NCBI RefSeq assembly: GCF_949987515.2
Contig: NW_027192659.1
Span: 930,001-994,000 of the forward strand
From: Delphinus delphis
Taxonomy: Eukaryota > Chordata > Mammalia > Artiodactyla > Delphinidae
Direction of reading: 5' to 3'
DNA length: 64,000 nt
Shown here: positions 35,492-49,139 of the stretch, piece after piece
How the letters are laid out: each line of letters opens with the position of its first letter
Position numbering within the stretch: position 1 is the stretch's first letter
Position numbers and translations under genes: made by a program
The notes under the pieces: model-generated
What the model saw: the letters and a program-made list of their open reading frames with translations, nothing else
Told to the model about the DNA's origin: nothing
Databases searched by the model: none

Positions 35492-36502
35492 CAAACTGGG
35501 CCAAACAGGAGGTTAAAGGGACTGACTCTCCAAGTCGGGAGAGTGTTAGTAAAGCGTCTGGAATGTTGCACCCGAGTACCAGGGTACGAAAACTGAGACA
35601 TATTTGAACACGTCTCCCGATCACATGGTTGATCATACTTGGGTTCCACATGCATCTTTTAGCTGAAGGAAGAATACCTTAAACCTGGAGAGTTGAGACC
35701 CGTGGAATGGGTACCATGCAATATGACTTCAAAGGGTCTTCATTTGCTCACCGAACCTCTCCAATCCTATCACTGCTGCTTTTATGCCCCTGTACACATG
35801 CTTGATTCTCTTTCGGAGACATAGCAATCCATAGGTTTTAAGATACTTACTAGTCAGGTACATTCTTAGGCGTTTAATATGGGGTGTTGAGTCCATTTCG
35901 TTGAGCAAGGAGTAGCTCTTGTCTATTCCATATTTGGCTTAAGGAACTTTATCTGTGCTCATTTCAATCTCTGGTTTTATGCAGCACCCCAACTCACCTT
36001 TCCCCTTAAGCAAGCATAAGTTGGTTTTCTAAATTTGAGACCCTGTTCTGTTCTGTAATTCAGTTCCTGTGTAGCCAAGTTTCCATTCCGTGTATTACTG
36101 ATATCTTATGATGTTTCTTTTTCTGTGTGACTTATTTCAGTTAGAATCATCATACCTGAATCCACTCATTGTGCTGCTAAGGGCCTCATGACACAGATTT
36201 CATTGCTGAGTGATATTGCTTTGTAAGTAAATACCACAACTTCTTTATCCATTTTTCACTTTCTGCGATGTTGAACTTGTACTGTAAACGAGGTTCTTGT
36301 AAACAGAGGCGTCCCAAACTTTGGGGTGGCTGTGTCTTTTTGATTTTAATTTCCCTAAGCTATAGGACCATAAGTGGAAGTGCCCTAGGTTCTGTTGCTT
36401 TGTTTTTTAGATGTTTCAGGAAACACCATACACTTCTCCCGAGTGGTTGTTGGCAATTTACATCCCGCCCATCAGCATAACAAGGCTCCCAGTTCTCCAT
36501 GG
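34924..36502 (+). repeat. Satellite unit 23
   Basis: 1579 bp. Palindrome 35028-35099 is perfect. Family 1 near 36266. Marked by ttctgcatggcc just before the unit, ggcatgcggagcc, gttcttgctattcc and cagaaactgc, repeated in unit 25. Confidence 0.95.
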
Positions 36503-38649
36503 CCTGTCCTGCCTTTCTGGATTTTACCCTTTTTTCAGATGACCCTTTTGACGGGGGGGAAGTGAGACTTCATTGTAGTGCAGATTTCCTTTGCAAGCTT
36601 GCTTGGTTGGCCAAAAAGGGCGTATGCGTTTTTTCCTGAATATATTCAGGAAAAAACGCATACGCCCTTTTTGGCCAAGTGCATCATTGTGGACGTTCTG
36701 CCTCTTTTCCTATGCTTTCAATGCAATTCCAGTCTACCTCCTGAAATCGGTTTCCTGCAATTCTGCCCCACCTTCAAGTCCTCTTGGCAGCCTTACTTCA
36801 GTCTATTTTTGGACGATAGCTGTCATTTATAACTCTGCAGGTTTGTGAATTACAGTGCCGCTGAGCTCCTTTCTTCAACTCGCTTTCTTTTGAGCTGGCC
36901 GCAACACCGCAGGATGGCTTCAGGCCCTAATCTGGTTCCGGCACGGCACGCTGAGCCTCTGGTTATTTCCTCTTCCTGGTGGGAAATGAGAGTTAAATTT
37001 GCCCGTCCAGACACCTCCAGCTAGTCTCTCATTGGTTCTCGCTATTCCTGTTCATTTTCTGCAGAAATTGCAAACTGGGCCAAACAGGAGGTTAAAGGCA
37101 CTGACTCTCCAAGTCGGGAGAGTGTTAGTAAAGCGTCTGGAATGTTGCACCCGAGTACCAGGGGAGGAAAACTGAGACATATTTGAACACGTCTCCCGAT
37201 CACATGGTTGATCATACTCTGGGTTCCACATGCATGTTTTAGCTGAAGGAAGAATACCTAAAACCTGGGTAGTTGAAACCCATGGAATGGGTACCATGCA
37301 ATATGACTTCAAAGGGTCTTCATTTGCTCACCGAACCTCTCCAATCCTATCACTGCTGCGTTTATGCCCTGTACACATGCTTGATTCTCTTTCGGAGACA
37401 TAGCAATCCCTAGGTTTTAAGATACTTACTAGTCAGGTACATTCTTAGGCGTTTAATATGCGGTGTTGAGTCCATTTCTTTGAGCAAGGAGTAGCTCTTG
37501 TCTATTCCATATTTGGCTTAAGGAACTTTATCTGTGCTCATTTCAATCTCTGGTTTTATGCAGCACCCCAACTCACCTTTACCCTTAAGCAAGCATAAGT
37601 TGGTTTTCTAAATTTGAGACCCTGTTCTGTTCTGTAATTCAGTTCCTGTGTAGCCAAGTTTCCATTCCGTGTATTACTGATATCTTATGATGTTTGTTTT
37701 TCTGTGTGACTTATTTCAGTTAGAATCATCATACCTGAATCCACTCATTGTGCTGCTAAGGGCCTGATGACATAGATTTCATTGCTGAGTGATATTGCTT
37801 TGTAAGTGATTACCACAACTTCTTTATCCATTTTTCACTATCTGCGATGTTGAACTTGTACTGTAAACGAGGTTCTTGTAAACAGAGCCGTTCCAAACTT
37901 TGGGGTGGCTGTGTCTTTTTGATTTTAATTTCCCTAAGCTATAGGACCATAAGTGGAAGTGCCCTAGGCTCTGTTGCTTTGTTTTTTAGATGTTTCAGGA
38001 AACACCATACACTTCTCCCAAGTGTCTGTTGGCAATTTACATCCCGCCCATCAGCATAACAAGGCTCCCAGTTCTGCATGGCCTGTCCTGCCTTTCTGGA
38101 TTTTACACTTTTTTCAGATGGCCCTTTTGACCGGGGGGAAGTGAGACTTCATTGTAGTGCAGATTTCCTTTGCAAGCTTGCTTGGTTGGCCAAAAAGGGC
38201 GTATGCGTTTTTTCCTGAATATATTCAGGAAAAAACGCATACGCCCTTTTTGGCCAAGTGCATCATTGTGGACGTTCTGCCTCTTTTCCTATGCTTTCAA
38301 TGCAATTCCAGTCTACCTCCTGAAATCGGTTTCCTGCAATTCTGCCCCGCTTTCAAGTCCTCTTGGCAGCCTTACTTCAGTCTATTTTTGGACGATAGCT
38401 GTCATTTATAACTCTGCAGGTTTGTGAATTACAGTGCCCCTGAGCTCCTTTCTTCAACTCGCTTTCTTTTGAGCTGGCCGCAACACCGCAGGATGTCTTC
38501 AGGCCCTAATCTGGTTCCGGCCCGGCATGCGGAGCCTTTGGTTAATTCCTCTTCCTGGTGGGAAATGAGAGTTAAATTTGCCCGTCCAGACACCTCCAGC
38601 TAGCCTCTCATTGGTTCTTGCTATTCCTGTTCATCTTCCACAGAAACTG
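35492..38649. repeat. Two-unit higher-order repeat, copy 2 (3158 bp)
   Basis: Second copy of the dimer, directly abutting the first. The match continues about 30 bp further, to 38679; from 38680 (ggactctcc instead of tgactctcc) unit 25 switches to a different sequence family. Confidence 0.85.
36503..38081 (+). repeat. Satellite unit 24
   Basis: 1579 bp. Palindrome 36607-36678 is perfect. Family 1 near 37845. I find no difference from unit 22. Confidence 0.95.
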
Positions 38650-39661
38650 CAAACTGGGCCAAACAGGAGGTTAAAGGGACGGACTCTCCAAGTCGGGAGA
38701 GTGTTAGTAAAGCGTCTGGAATGTTGCACCCGAGTACCAGGGTACGAAAACTGAGACATATTTGAACACGTCTCCCGTTCACGTGGTTGATCATACTCTG
38801 GGTTCCACATGCATGTTTTAGCTGAAGGAAGAATACCTTAAACCTGGAGAGTTGAGACCCGTGGAATGGGTACCGTGCAATATGACTTCAAAGGGTCTTC
38901 ATTTGCTCACTGAACCTCTGCAATCCTATCACTGCTGCGTTTATGCCCCTGTACACACGCTTGATTCTCTTTTGGAGACATAGCAATCCATAGGTTTTAA
39001 GATACTTACTAGTCAGGTACATTCTTAGGCGTTTAATATGGGGTTTTGAGTCCATTTCGTTGAGCAAGGAGTAGCTCTTGTCTATTCCATATTTGGCTTA
39101 AGGAACTTTATCTGTGCTCATTTCAATCTCTGGTTTTATGCAGCACCCCAACTCACCTTTCCCCTTAAGCAAGCATAAGTTGGTTTTCTAAATTTGAGAC
39201 CCTGTTCTGTTTTGGAATGCAGTTCCTGTGTAGCCAAGTTTACATTCCGTGTATTAGTGATATCTTATTATGTTTCTTTTTCTGTGTGACTTATTTCAGT
39301 TAGAATCATCGTACCTGAATCCACTCATTATGCTGCTACGGGCCTGATGACATAGATTTCATTGCTGAGTGATACTGCATTGTACGTAAGTACCACAAGT
39401 TCTTTATCCATTTTTCACTTTCTGTGATATTGCACTTGTACGGTAAACGAGGTTCTTGTAAACGGAGGCGTCCCAAACTTTGGGGTGGCTGTGTCTTTTT
39501 GATTTTAATTTCCCTAAGCTATAGGACCATAAGTGGAAGTGCCCTAGGCTCTGTTGCTTTGTTTTTTAGATGTTTCAGGAAACACCATACACTTCTCCTG
39601 AGTGTCTGTTGGCAATTTACATCCCGCCCATCAGCATAACAAGGCTCCCAGTTCTCCATGG
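38082..39661 (+). repeat. Satellite unit 25
   Basis: 1580 bp. Palindrome 38186-38257 is perfect. The first 600 bp copies unit 23; from 38680 it carries family 2 bases and ends as family 2 near 39422 (gatattgcacttg). The switch marks the end of the dimer repeat. Private: ttcacgtggttg and tcttattatg. Confidence 0.95.
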
Positions 39662-41240
39662 CCTGTCCTGCCTTTCTGGATTCTACACTTCTTTCAGAAG
39701 GCCCTTTTGACCGGGGGGAAGTGAGACTTCATTGTAGTGCAGATTTCCTTTGCAAGTTTGCTTGGTTGGCCAAAAGGGCGTATGCGTTTTTTCCTGAATA
39801 TATTCAGGAAAAAACGCATACGCCCTTTTTGGCCAAGTGCATCATTGTGGACGTTCTGCCTCTTTTCCTATGCTTTCAATGCAATTCCAGTCTACCTCCT
39901 GAAATCGGTTTCCTGTAATTCTGCCCCGCTTTCAAGTCCTCTTGGCAGCCTTACTTCAGTATATTTTTGGACGATAGCTGTCATTTATAACTCTGCAGGT
40001 TTGTGAATTACAGTGCCCCTGAGCTCCTTTCTTCAACTCGCTTTCTTTTGAGCTGGCCGCAACACCGCAGGATGGCTTCAGGCCCTAATCTGGTTCTGGC
40101 ATGGCACGCTGAGCCTTTGGTTAATTCCTCTTCCTGGTGGGAAATGAGAGTTAAATTTGCCCGTCCAGACACCTCCAGCTAGCCTCTCATTGGTTCTCGC
40201 TATTCCTGTTCATCTTCCACAGAAATTGCAAACTGGGCCAAACAGGAGGTTAAAGGGACTGACTCTCCAAGTCGGGAGAGTGTTAATAAAGCATCTGGAA
40301 TGTTGCACCCGAGTACCAGGGTAGGAAAACTGAGACATATTTGAACACGTCTCCCGTTCACATGGTTGATCATACTCTGGGTTCCACATGCATGTTTTAG
40401 CTGAAGGAAGAATACCTTAAACCTGGAGAGTTGAGACCCGTGGAATGGGTACCGTGCAATATGACTTCAAAGGGTCTTCATTTGCTCACCGAACCTCTCC
40501 AATCCTATCACTGCTGCGTTTATGCCCCTGTACACACGCTTGATTCTCTTTTGGAGACATAGCAATCCATAGGTTTTAAGATACTTACTAGTCAGGTACA
40601 TTCTTAGGCGTTTAATATGGGGTTTTGAGTCCATTTCGTTGAGCAAGGAGTAGCTCTTGTCTATTCCATATTTGGCTTAAGGAACTTTATCTGTGCTCAT
40701 TTCAATCTCTGGTTTTATGCAGCACCCCAACTCACCTTTCCCCTTAAGCAAGCATAAGTTGGTTTTCTAAATTTGAGACCCTGTTCTGTTCTGTAATTCA
40801 GTTCCTGTGTAGCCAAGTTTCCATTCCGTGTATTACTGATATCTTATGATGTTTCTTTTTCTGTGTGACTTATTTCAGTTAGAATCATCATACCTGAATC
40901 CACTCATTGTGCTGCTAAGGGCCTCATGACACAGATTTCATTGCTGAGTGATATTGCTTTGTAAGTAAATACCACAACTTCTTTATCCATTTTTCACTTT
41001 CTGCGATGTTGAACTTGTACTGTAAACGAGGTTCTTGTAAACAGAGGCGTCCCAAACTTTGGGGTGGCTGTGTCTTTTTGATTTTAATTTCCCTAAGCTA
41101 TAGGACCATAAGTGGAAGTGCCCTAGGTTCTGTTGCTTTGTTTTTTAGATGTTTCAGGAAACACCATACACTTCTCCCGAGTGGTTGTTGGCAATTTACA
41201 TCCCGCCCATCAGCATAACAAGGCTCCCAGTTCTCCATGG
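39662..41240 (+). repeat. Satellite unit 26
   Basis: 1579 bp. Palindrome 39766-39836 is 71 bp because one A is lost (ccaaaagggcg). Family 1 near 41004. Private: ggattctacacttctttcagaagg and gtgttaataaagc. It has cctgtaattctg, which appears here for the first time going rightward. Confidence 0.95.
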
Positions 41241-42820
41241 CCTGTCCTGCCTTTCTGGATTTTACCCTTTTTTCAGATGACCCTTTTGACCGGGGGGAAG
41301 TGAGACTTCATTGTAGTGCAGATTTCCTTTGCAAGTTTGCTTGGTTGGCCAAAAAGGGCGTATGCGTTTTTTCCTGAATATATTCAGGAAAAAACGCATA
41401 TGCCCTTTTTGGCCAAGTGCATCATTGTGGACGTTCTGCCTCTTTTCCTATGCTTTCAATGTAATTCCAGTCTACCTCCTGAAATTGGTTTCCTGTAATT
41501 CTGCCCCGCTTTCAAGTCCTCTTGGCAGCCTTACTTCAGTATATTTTTGGACGATAGCTGTCATTTATAACTCTGCAGGTTTGTGAATTACAGTGCCCCT
41601 GAGCTCCTTTCTTCAACTCGCTTTCTTGTGACCTGGCCGCAACACCGCAGGATGGCTTCAGGCCCTAATCTGGTTCTGGCATGGCACGCTGAGCCTTTGG
41701 TTAATTCCTCTTCCTGGTGGGAAATGAGAGTTAAATTTGCCCATCCAGACACCTCCAGCTAGTCTCTCATTGGTTCTCGCTATTCCTGTTCATCTTCCAC
41801 AGAAATTGCAAACTGGGCCAAACAGGAGGTTAAAGGGACTGACTCTCCAAGTCGAGAGAGTGTTAGTAAAGCATCTGGAATGTTGCACCCGAGTACCAGG
41901 GTACGAAAACTGAGACATATTTGAACACGTCTCCCGATCACATGGTTGATCATACTCTGGGTTCCACATGCATGTTTTAGCTGAAGGAAGAATACCTAAA
42001 ACCTGGGTAGTTGAAACCCGTGGAATGGGTACCATGCAATATGACTTTAAAGGGTCTTCATTTGGTCACCGAACATCTGCAATCCTATCACTGCTGCGTT
42101 TATGCCCCTGTACACATGCTTGATTCTCTTTCGGAGACATAGCAATCCATAGGTTTTAAGATACTTACTAGTCAGGTACATTCTTAGGCGTTTAATATGC
42201 GGTGTTGAGTCCATTTCGTTGAGCAAGGAGTAGCTCTTGTCTATTCCATATTTGGCTTAAGGAACTGTATCTGTGCTCATTTCAATCTCTGGTTTTATGC
42301 AGCACCCCAACTCACCTTTCCCCTTAAGCAAGCATAAGTTGGTTTTCTAAATTTGAGAACCTGTTCTGTTCTGTAATTCAGTTCCTGTGTAGCCAAGTTT
42401 ACATTCCGTGTATTACTGATATCTTATGATGTTTCTTTTTCTGTGTGACTTATTTCAGTTAGAATCATCGTACCTGAATCCACTCATGATGCTGCTACGG
42501 GCCTGATGACATAGATTTCATTGCTGAGTGATACTGCATTGTACGTAAGTACCACAAGTTCTTTATCCATTTTTCACTTTCTGTGATATTGAACTTGTAC
42601 TGTAAACGAGGTTCTTGTAAACAGAGGCGTCCCAAACTTTGGGGTGGCTGTGTCTTTTTGATTTTAATTTCCCTAAGCTATAGGACCATAAGTGGCAGTG
42701 CCCTAGGCTCTGTTGCTTTGTTTTTTAGATGTTTCAGGAAACACCATACACTTCTCCCGAGTGTCTGTTGGCAATTTACATCCCGCCCATCAGCATAACA
42801 AGGCTCCCAGTTCTCCATGG
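41241..42820 (+). repeat. Satellite unit 27
   Basis: 1580 bp. Palindrome 41345-41416 has one right-arm mismatch (catatgccc). A mosaic near 42583: gtgatattg of family 2 followed by actgtaaacg of family 1. Private: caatgtaattcc, catttggtcacc and ggaactgtatc. Confidence 0.95.
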
Positions 42821-44399
42821 CCTGTCCTGCCTTTCTGGATTTTACACTTTTTTCAGATGGCCCTTTTGACCGGGGGGAAGTGAGACTTCATTGTAGTGCA
42901 GATTTCCTTTGCAAGCTTGATTGGTTGGCCAAAAAGGGCATATGCGTTTTTTCCTGAATATATTCAGGAAAAAACGCATACGCCCTTTTTGGCCAAGTGC
43001 ATCATTGTGGACGTTCTGCCTCTTTTCCTATGCTTTCAATGCAATTCCAGTCTACCTCCTGAAATCGGTTTCCTGCAATTCTGCCCCGCTTTCAAGTCCT
43101 CTTGGCAGCCTTACTTCAGTCTATTTTTGGACGATAGCTGTCATTTATAACTCTGCAGGTTTGTGAATTACAGTGCCCCTGAGCTCCTTTCTTCAACTCG
43201 CTTTCTTGTGACCTGGCCGCAACACCGCAGGATGGCTTCAGGCCCTAATCTGGTTCCGGCACGGCACGCTGAGCCTTTGGTTATTTCCTCTTCCTGGTGG
43301 GAAATGAGAGTTAAATTTGCCCGTCCAGACACCTCCAGCTAGTCTCTCATTGGTTCTCCCTATTCCTGTTCATCTTCCGCAGAAATTGCAAACGGGGCCA
43401 AACAGGAGGTTAAAGGCGCTGAATCTCCAAGTGGGGAGAGTGTTAGTAAAGCGTCTGGAATGTTGCACCCGAGTACCAGGGTACGAAAACTGAGACATAT
43501 TTGAACACGTCTCCCGATCACATGGTTGATCATACTTGGGTTCCACATGCATGTTTTAGCTGAAGGAAGAATACCTTAAACCTGGAGAGTTAAAACCCGT
43601 GGAATGGGTACCATGCAATATGACTTCAAAGGGTCTTCATTTGCTCACCGAACCTCTCCAATCCTATCACTGCTACGTTTATGCCCCTGTACACATGCTT
43701 GATTCTCTTTCGGAGACATAGCAATCCATAGGTTTTAAGATACTTACTAGTCAGGTACATTCTTAGGCGTTTAATATGGGGTGTTGAGTCCATTTCGTTG
43801 AGCAAGGAGTAGCTCTTGTCTATTCCATATTTGGCTTAAGGAACTTTATCTGTGCTCATTTCAATCTCTAGTTTTATGCAGCACCCCAACTCACCTTTCC
43901 CCTTAAGCAAGCATAAGTTGGTTTTCTAAATTTGAGACCCTGTTCTGTTCTGTAATTCAGTTCCTGTGTAGCCAAGTTTACATTCCGTGTATTACTGATA
44001 TCTTATGATGTTTCTTTTTCTGTGTGACTTATTTCAGTTAGAATCATCATACCTGAATCCACTCATTGTGCTGCTAAGGGCCTCATGACACAGATTTCAT
44101 TGCTGAGTGATATTGCTTTGTAAGTAAATACCACAACTTCTTTATCCATTTTTCACTTTCTGCGATGTTGAACTTGTACTGTAAACGAGGTTCTTGTAAA
44201 CAGAGGCGTCCCAAACTTTGGGGTGGCTGTGTCTTTTTGATTTTAATTTGCCTAAGCTATAGGACCATAAGTGGAAGTGCCCTAGGTTCTGTTGCTTTGT
44301 TTTTTAGATGTTTCAGGAAACACCATACACTTCTCCCGAGTGGTTGTTGGCAATTTACATCCCGCCCATCAGCATAACAAGGCTCCCAGTTCTCCATGG
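42821..44399 (+). repeat. Satellite unit 28
   Basis: 1579 bp. Palindrome 42925-42996 has one left-arm mismatch (gggcatatgcg). The left flank reads gcttgattgg. Family 1 near 44163. Private: caaacggggcc, gctgaatctcc, ctgctacg and aatttgcctaag. Confidence 0.95.
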
Positions 44400-45979
44400 C
44401 CTGTCCTGCCTTTCTGGATTTTACCCTTTATTCAGATGGCCCTTTTGACCGGGGGGAAGTGAGACTTCATTGTAGTGCAGATTTCCTTTGCAAGCTTGCT
44501 TGGTTGGCCAAAAAGGGCGTATGCGTTTTTTCCTGAATATATTCAGGAAAAAACGCATACGCCCTTTTTGGCCAAGTGCATCATTGTGGACGTTCTGCCT
44601 CTTTTCCTATGCTTTCAATGCAATTCCAGTCTACCTCCTGAAATCGGTTTCCTGCAATTCTGCCCCGCTTTCAAGTCCTCTTGGCAGCCTTACTTCAGTA
44701 TATTTTTGGACGATAGCTGTCATTTATAACTCTGCAGGTTTGTGAATTACAGTGCCCCTGAGCTCCTTTCTTCAACTCGCTTTCTTTTGAGCTGGCCGCA
44801 ACACCGCAGGATGTCTTCAGGCCCTAATCTGGTTCTGGCATGGCACGCTGAGCCTTTGGTTAATTCCTCTTCCTGGTGGGAAATGAGAGTTAAATTTGCC
44901 CATCCAGACACCTCCAGCTAGTCTCTCATTGGTTCTCGCTATTCCTGTTCATCTTCCGCAGAAATTGCAAACTGGGCCAAACAGGAGGTTAAAGGGACTG
45001 ACTCTCCAAGTCGGGAGAGTGTTAGTAAAGCATCTGGAATGTTGCACCCGAGTACCAGGGTACGAAAACTGAGACATATTTGAACACGTCTCCCGATCAC
45101 ATGGTTGATCATACTCTAGGTTCCACATGCATGTTTTAGCTGAAGGAAGAATACCTTAAACCTGGAGAGTTAAAACCCGTGGAATGGGTACCATGCAATA
45201 TGACTTTAAAGGGTCTTCATTTGCTCACCGAACATCTCCAATCCGATCACTGCTGCGTTTATGCCCCTGTACACATGCTTGATTCTCTTTCGGAGACATA
45301 GCAATCCATAGGTTTTAAGATACTTACTACTCAGGTACATTCTTAGGCGTTTAATATGCGGTGTTGAGTCCATTTCGTTGAGCAAGGAGTAGCTCTTGTC
45401 TATTCCATATTTGGCTTAAGGAACTTTATCTGTGCTCATTTCAATCTCTGGTTTTATGCAGCACCCCAACTCACCTTTACCCTTAAGCAAGCATAAGTTG
45501 GTTTTCCAAATTTGAGAACCTGTTCTGTTCTGTAATTCAGTTCCTGTGTAGCCAAGTTTACATTCCGTGTATTAGTGATATCTTATGATGTTTCTTTTTC
45601 TGTGTGACTTATTTCAGTTAGAATCATCGTACCTGAATCCACTCATGATGCTGCTACGGGCCTGATGACATAGATTTCATTGCTGAGTGATACTGCATTG
45701 TACATAAGTACCACAAGTTCTTTATCCATTTTTCACTTTCTGTGATATTGCACTTGTACGGTAAACGAGGTTCTTGTAAACGGAGGCGTCCCAAACTTTG
45801 GGGTGGCTGTGTCTTTTTGATTTTAATTTCCCTAAGCTATAGGACCATAAGTGGAAGTGCCCTAGGCTCTGTTGCTTTGTTTTTTAGATGTTTCAGGAAA
45901 CACCATACACTTCTCCTGAGTGTCTGTTGGCAATTTACATCCCGCCCATCAGCATAACAAGGCTCCCAGTTCTCCATGG
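44400..45979 (+). repeat. Satellite unit 29
   Basis: 1580 bp. Palindrome 44504-44575 is perfect. Family 2 near 45740, with gatattgcacttg. It shares aatccgatcactgc and ggttttccaaatttg with units further right. Private: cccttta before ttcagatgg and ttactactcagg. Confidence 0.95.
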
Positions 45980-47559
45980 CCTATCCTGCCTTTCTGGATT
46001 TTACACTTTTTTCAGATGGCCCTTTTGACCGGGGGGAAGTGAGACTTCATTGTAGTGCAGATTTCCTTTGCAAGTTTGCTTGGTTGGCCAAAAAGGGCAT
46101 ATGCGTTTTTTCCTGAATATATTCAGGAAAAAACGCATACGCCCTTTTTGGCCAAGTGCATCATTGTGGACGTTCTGCCTCTTTTCCTATGCTTTCAATG
46201 CAATTCCAGTCTACCTCCTGAAATTGGTTTCCTGTAATTCTGCCCCGCTTTCAAGTCCTCTTGGCAGCCTTACTTCAGTATATTTTTGGACGATAGCTGT
46301 CATTTATAACTCTGCAGGTTTGTGAATTACAGTGCCCCTGAGCTCCTTTCTTCAACTCGCTTTCTTGTGACCTGGCCGCAACACCGCAGGATGTCTTCAG
46401 GCCCTAATCTGGTTCTGGCATGGCACGCTGAGCCTTTGGTTAATTCCTCTTCCTGGTGGGAAATGAGAGTTAAATTTGCCCATCCAGACACCTCCAGCTA
46501 GTCTCTCATTGGTTCTCGCTATTCCTGTTCATCTTCCACAGAAATTGCAAACTGGGCCAAACAGGAGGTTAAAGGGACTGACTCTCCAAGTCGGGAGAGT
46601 GTTAGTAAAGCATCTGGAATGTTGCACCCGAGTACCAGGGTACAAAAACTGAGACATATTTGAACACGTCTCCCGATCACATGGTTGATCATACTCTGGG
46701 TTCCACATGCATGTTTTAGCTGAAGGAAGAATACCTAAAACCTGGTTAGTTGAAACCCGTGGAATGGGTACCATGCAATATGACTTTAAAGGGTCTTCAT
46801 TTGCTCACCGAACATCTCCAATCCGATCACTGCTGCGTTTATGCCCCTGTACACATGCTTGATTCTCTTTCGGAGACATAGCAATCCATAGGTTTTAAGA
46901 TACTTACTAGTCAGGTACATTCTTAGGCGTTTAATATGCGGTGTTGAGTCCATTTCGTTGAGCAAGGAGTAGCTCTTGTCTATTCCATATTTGGCTTAAG
47001 GAACTTTATCTGTGCTCATTTCAATCTCTGGTTTTATGCAGCACCCCAACTCACCTTTACCCTTAAGCAAGCATAAGTTGGTTTTCCAAATTTGAGAACC
47101 TGTTCTGTTCTGTAATTCAGTTCCTGTGTAGCCAAGTTTACATTCCGTGTATTAGTGATATCTTATGATGTTTCTTTTTCTGTGTGACTTATTTCAGTTA
47201 GAATCATCGTACCTGAATCCACTCATGATGCTGCTACGGGCCTGATGACATAGATTTCATTGCTGAGTGATACTGCATTGTACGTAAGTACCACAAGTTC
47301 TTTATCCATTTTTCACTTTCTGTGATATTGCACTTGTACGGTAAACGAGGTTCTTGTAAACGGAGGCGTCCCAAACTTTGGGGTGGCTGTGTCTTTTTGA
47401 TTTTAATTTCCCTAAGCTATAGGACCATAAGTGGAAGTGCCCTAGGCTCTGTTGCTTTGTTTTTTAGATGTTTCAGGAAACACCATACACTTCTCCTGAG
47501 TGTCTGTTGGCAATTTACATCCCGCCCATCAGCATAACAAGGCTCCCAGTTCTCCATGG
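45980..47559 (+). repeat. Satellite unit 30 (A-like)
   Basis: 1580 bp. Palindrome 46084-46155 has one left-arm mismatch (gggcatatgcg). Family 2 near 47320. Phase start cctatcctgcc. Nearly the same as units 31, 34 and 37, and poor in CpG: aaattgg, ctggcatggc, cccatcc, ttccacag, agcatctgg. The trimer repeat begins in it near 46320. Confidence 0.95.
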
Positions 47560-49139
47560 CCTATCCTGCCTTTCTGGATTTTACACTTTTTTCAGATGGC
47601 CCTTTTGACCGGGGGGAAGTGAGACTTCATTGTAGTGCAGATTTCCTTTGCAAGTTTGCTTGGTTGGCCAAAAAGGGCGTATGCGTTTTTTCCTGAATAT
47701 ATTCAGGAAAAAACGCATACGCCCTTTTTGGCCAAGTGCATCATTGTGGACGTTCTGCCTCTTTTCCTATGCTTTCAATGCAATTCCAGTCTACCTCCTG
47801 AAATTGGTTTCCTGTAATTCTGCCCCGCTTTCAAGTCCTCTTGGCAGCCTTACTTCAGTATATTTTTGGACGATAGCTGTCATTTATAACTCTGCAGGTT
47901 TGTGAATTACAGTGCCCCTGAGCTCCTTTCTTCAACTCGCTTTCTTGTGACCTGGCCGCAACACCGCAGGATGTCTTCAGGCCCTAATCTGGTTCTGGCA
48001 TGGCACGCTGAGCCTTTGGTTAATTCCTCTTCCTGGTGGGAAATGAGAGTTAAATTTGCCCATCCAGACACCTCCAGCTAGTCTCTCATTGGTTCTCGCT
48101 ATTCCTGTTCATCTTCCACAGAAATTGCAAACTGGGCCAAACAGGAGGTTAAAGGGACTGACTCTCCAAGTCGGGAGAGTGTTAGTAAAGCATCTGGAAT
48201 GTTGCACCCGAGTACCAGGGTACGAAAACTGAGACATATTTGAACACGTCTCCCGATCACATGGTTGATCATACTCTGGGTTCCACATGCATGTTTTAGC
48301 TGAAGGAAGAATACCTAAAACCTGGTTAGTTGAAACCCGTGGAATGGGTACCATGCAATATGACTTTAAAGGGTCTTCATTTGCTCACCGAACATCTCCA
48401 ATCCAATCACTGCTGCGTTTATGCCCCTGTACACATGCTTGATTCTCTTTCGGAGACATAGCAATCCATAGGTTTTAAGATACTTACTAGTCAGGTACAT
48501 TCTTAGGCGTTTAATATGCGGTGTTGAGTCCATTTCGTTGAGCAAGGAGTAGCTCTTGTCTATTCCATATTTGGCTTAAGGAACTTTATCTGTGCTCATT
48601 TCAATCTCTGGTTTTATGCAGCACCCCAACTCACCTTTACCCTTAAGCAAGCATAAGTTGGTTTTCCAAATTTGAGAACCTGTTCTGTTCTGTAATTCAG
48701 TTCCTGTGTAGCCAAGTTTACATTCCGTGTATTACTGATATCTTATGATGTTTCTTTTTCTGTGTGACTTATTTCAGTTAGAATCATCGTACCTGAATCC
48801 ACTCATGATGCTGCTACGGGCCTGATGACATAGATTTCATTGCTGAGTGATACTGCATTGTACATAAGTACCACAAGTTCTTTATCCATTTTTCACTTTC
48901 TGTGATATTGAACTTGTACTGTATACGAGGTTCTTTTAAACAGAGGCGTCCCAAACTTTGGGGTGGCTGTGTCTTTTTGATTTTAATTTCCCTAAGCTAT
49001 AGGACCATAAGTGGAAGTGCCCTAGGCTCTGTTGCTTTGTTTTTTAGATGTTTCAGGAAACACCATACACTTCTCCTGAGTGTCTGTTGGCAATTTACAT
49101 CCCACCCATCAGCATAACAAGGCTCCCAGTTCTCCATGG
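47560..49139 (+). repeat. Satellite unit 31 (A)
   Basis: 1580 bp. Palindrome 47664-47735 is perfect. Mosaic near 48900: gtgatattg with actgtatacg and gttcttttaaac. It has aatccaatcactg, shared only with unit 34. Confidence 0.95.
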
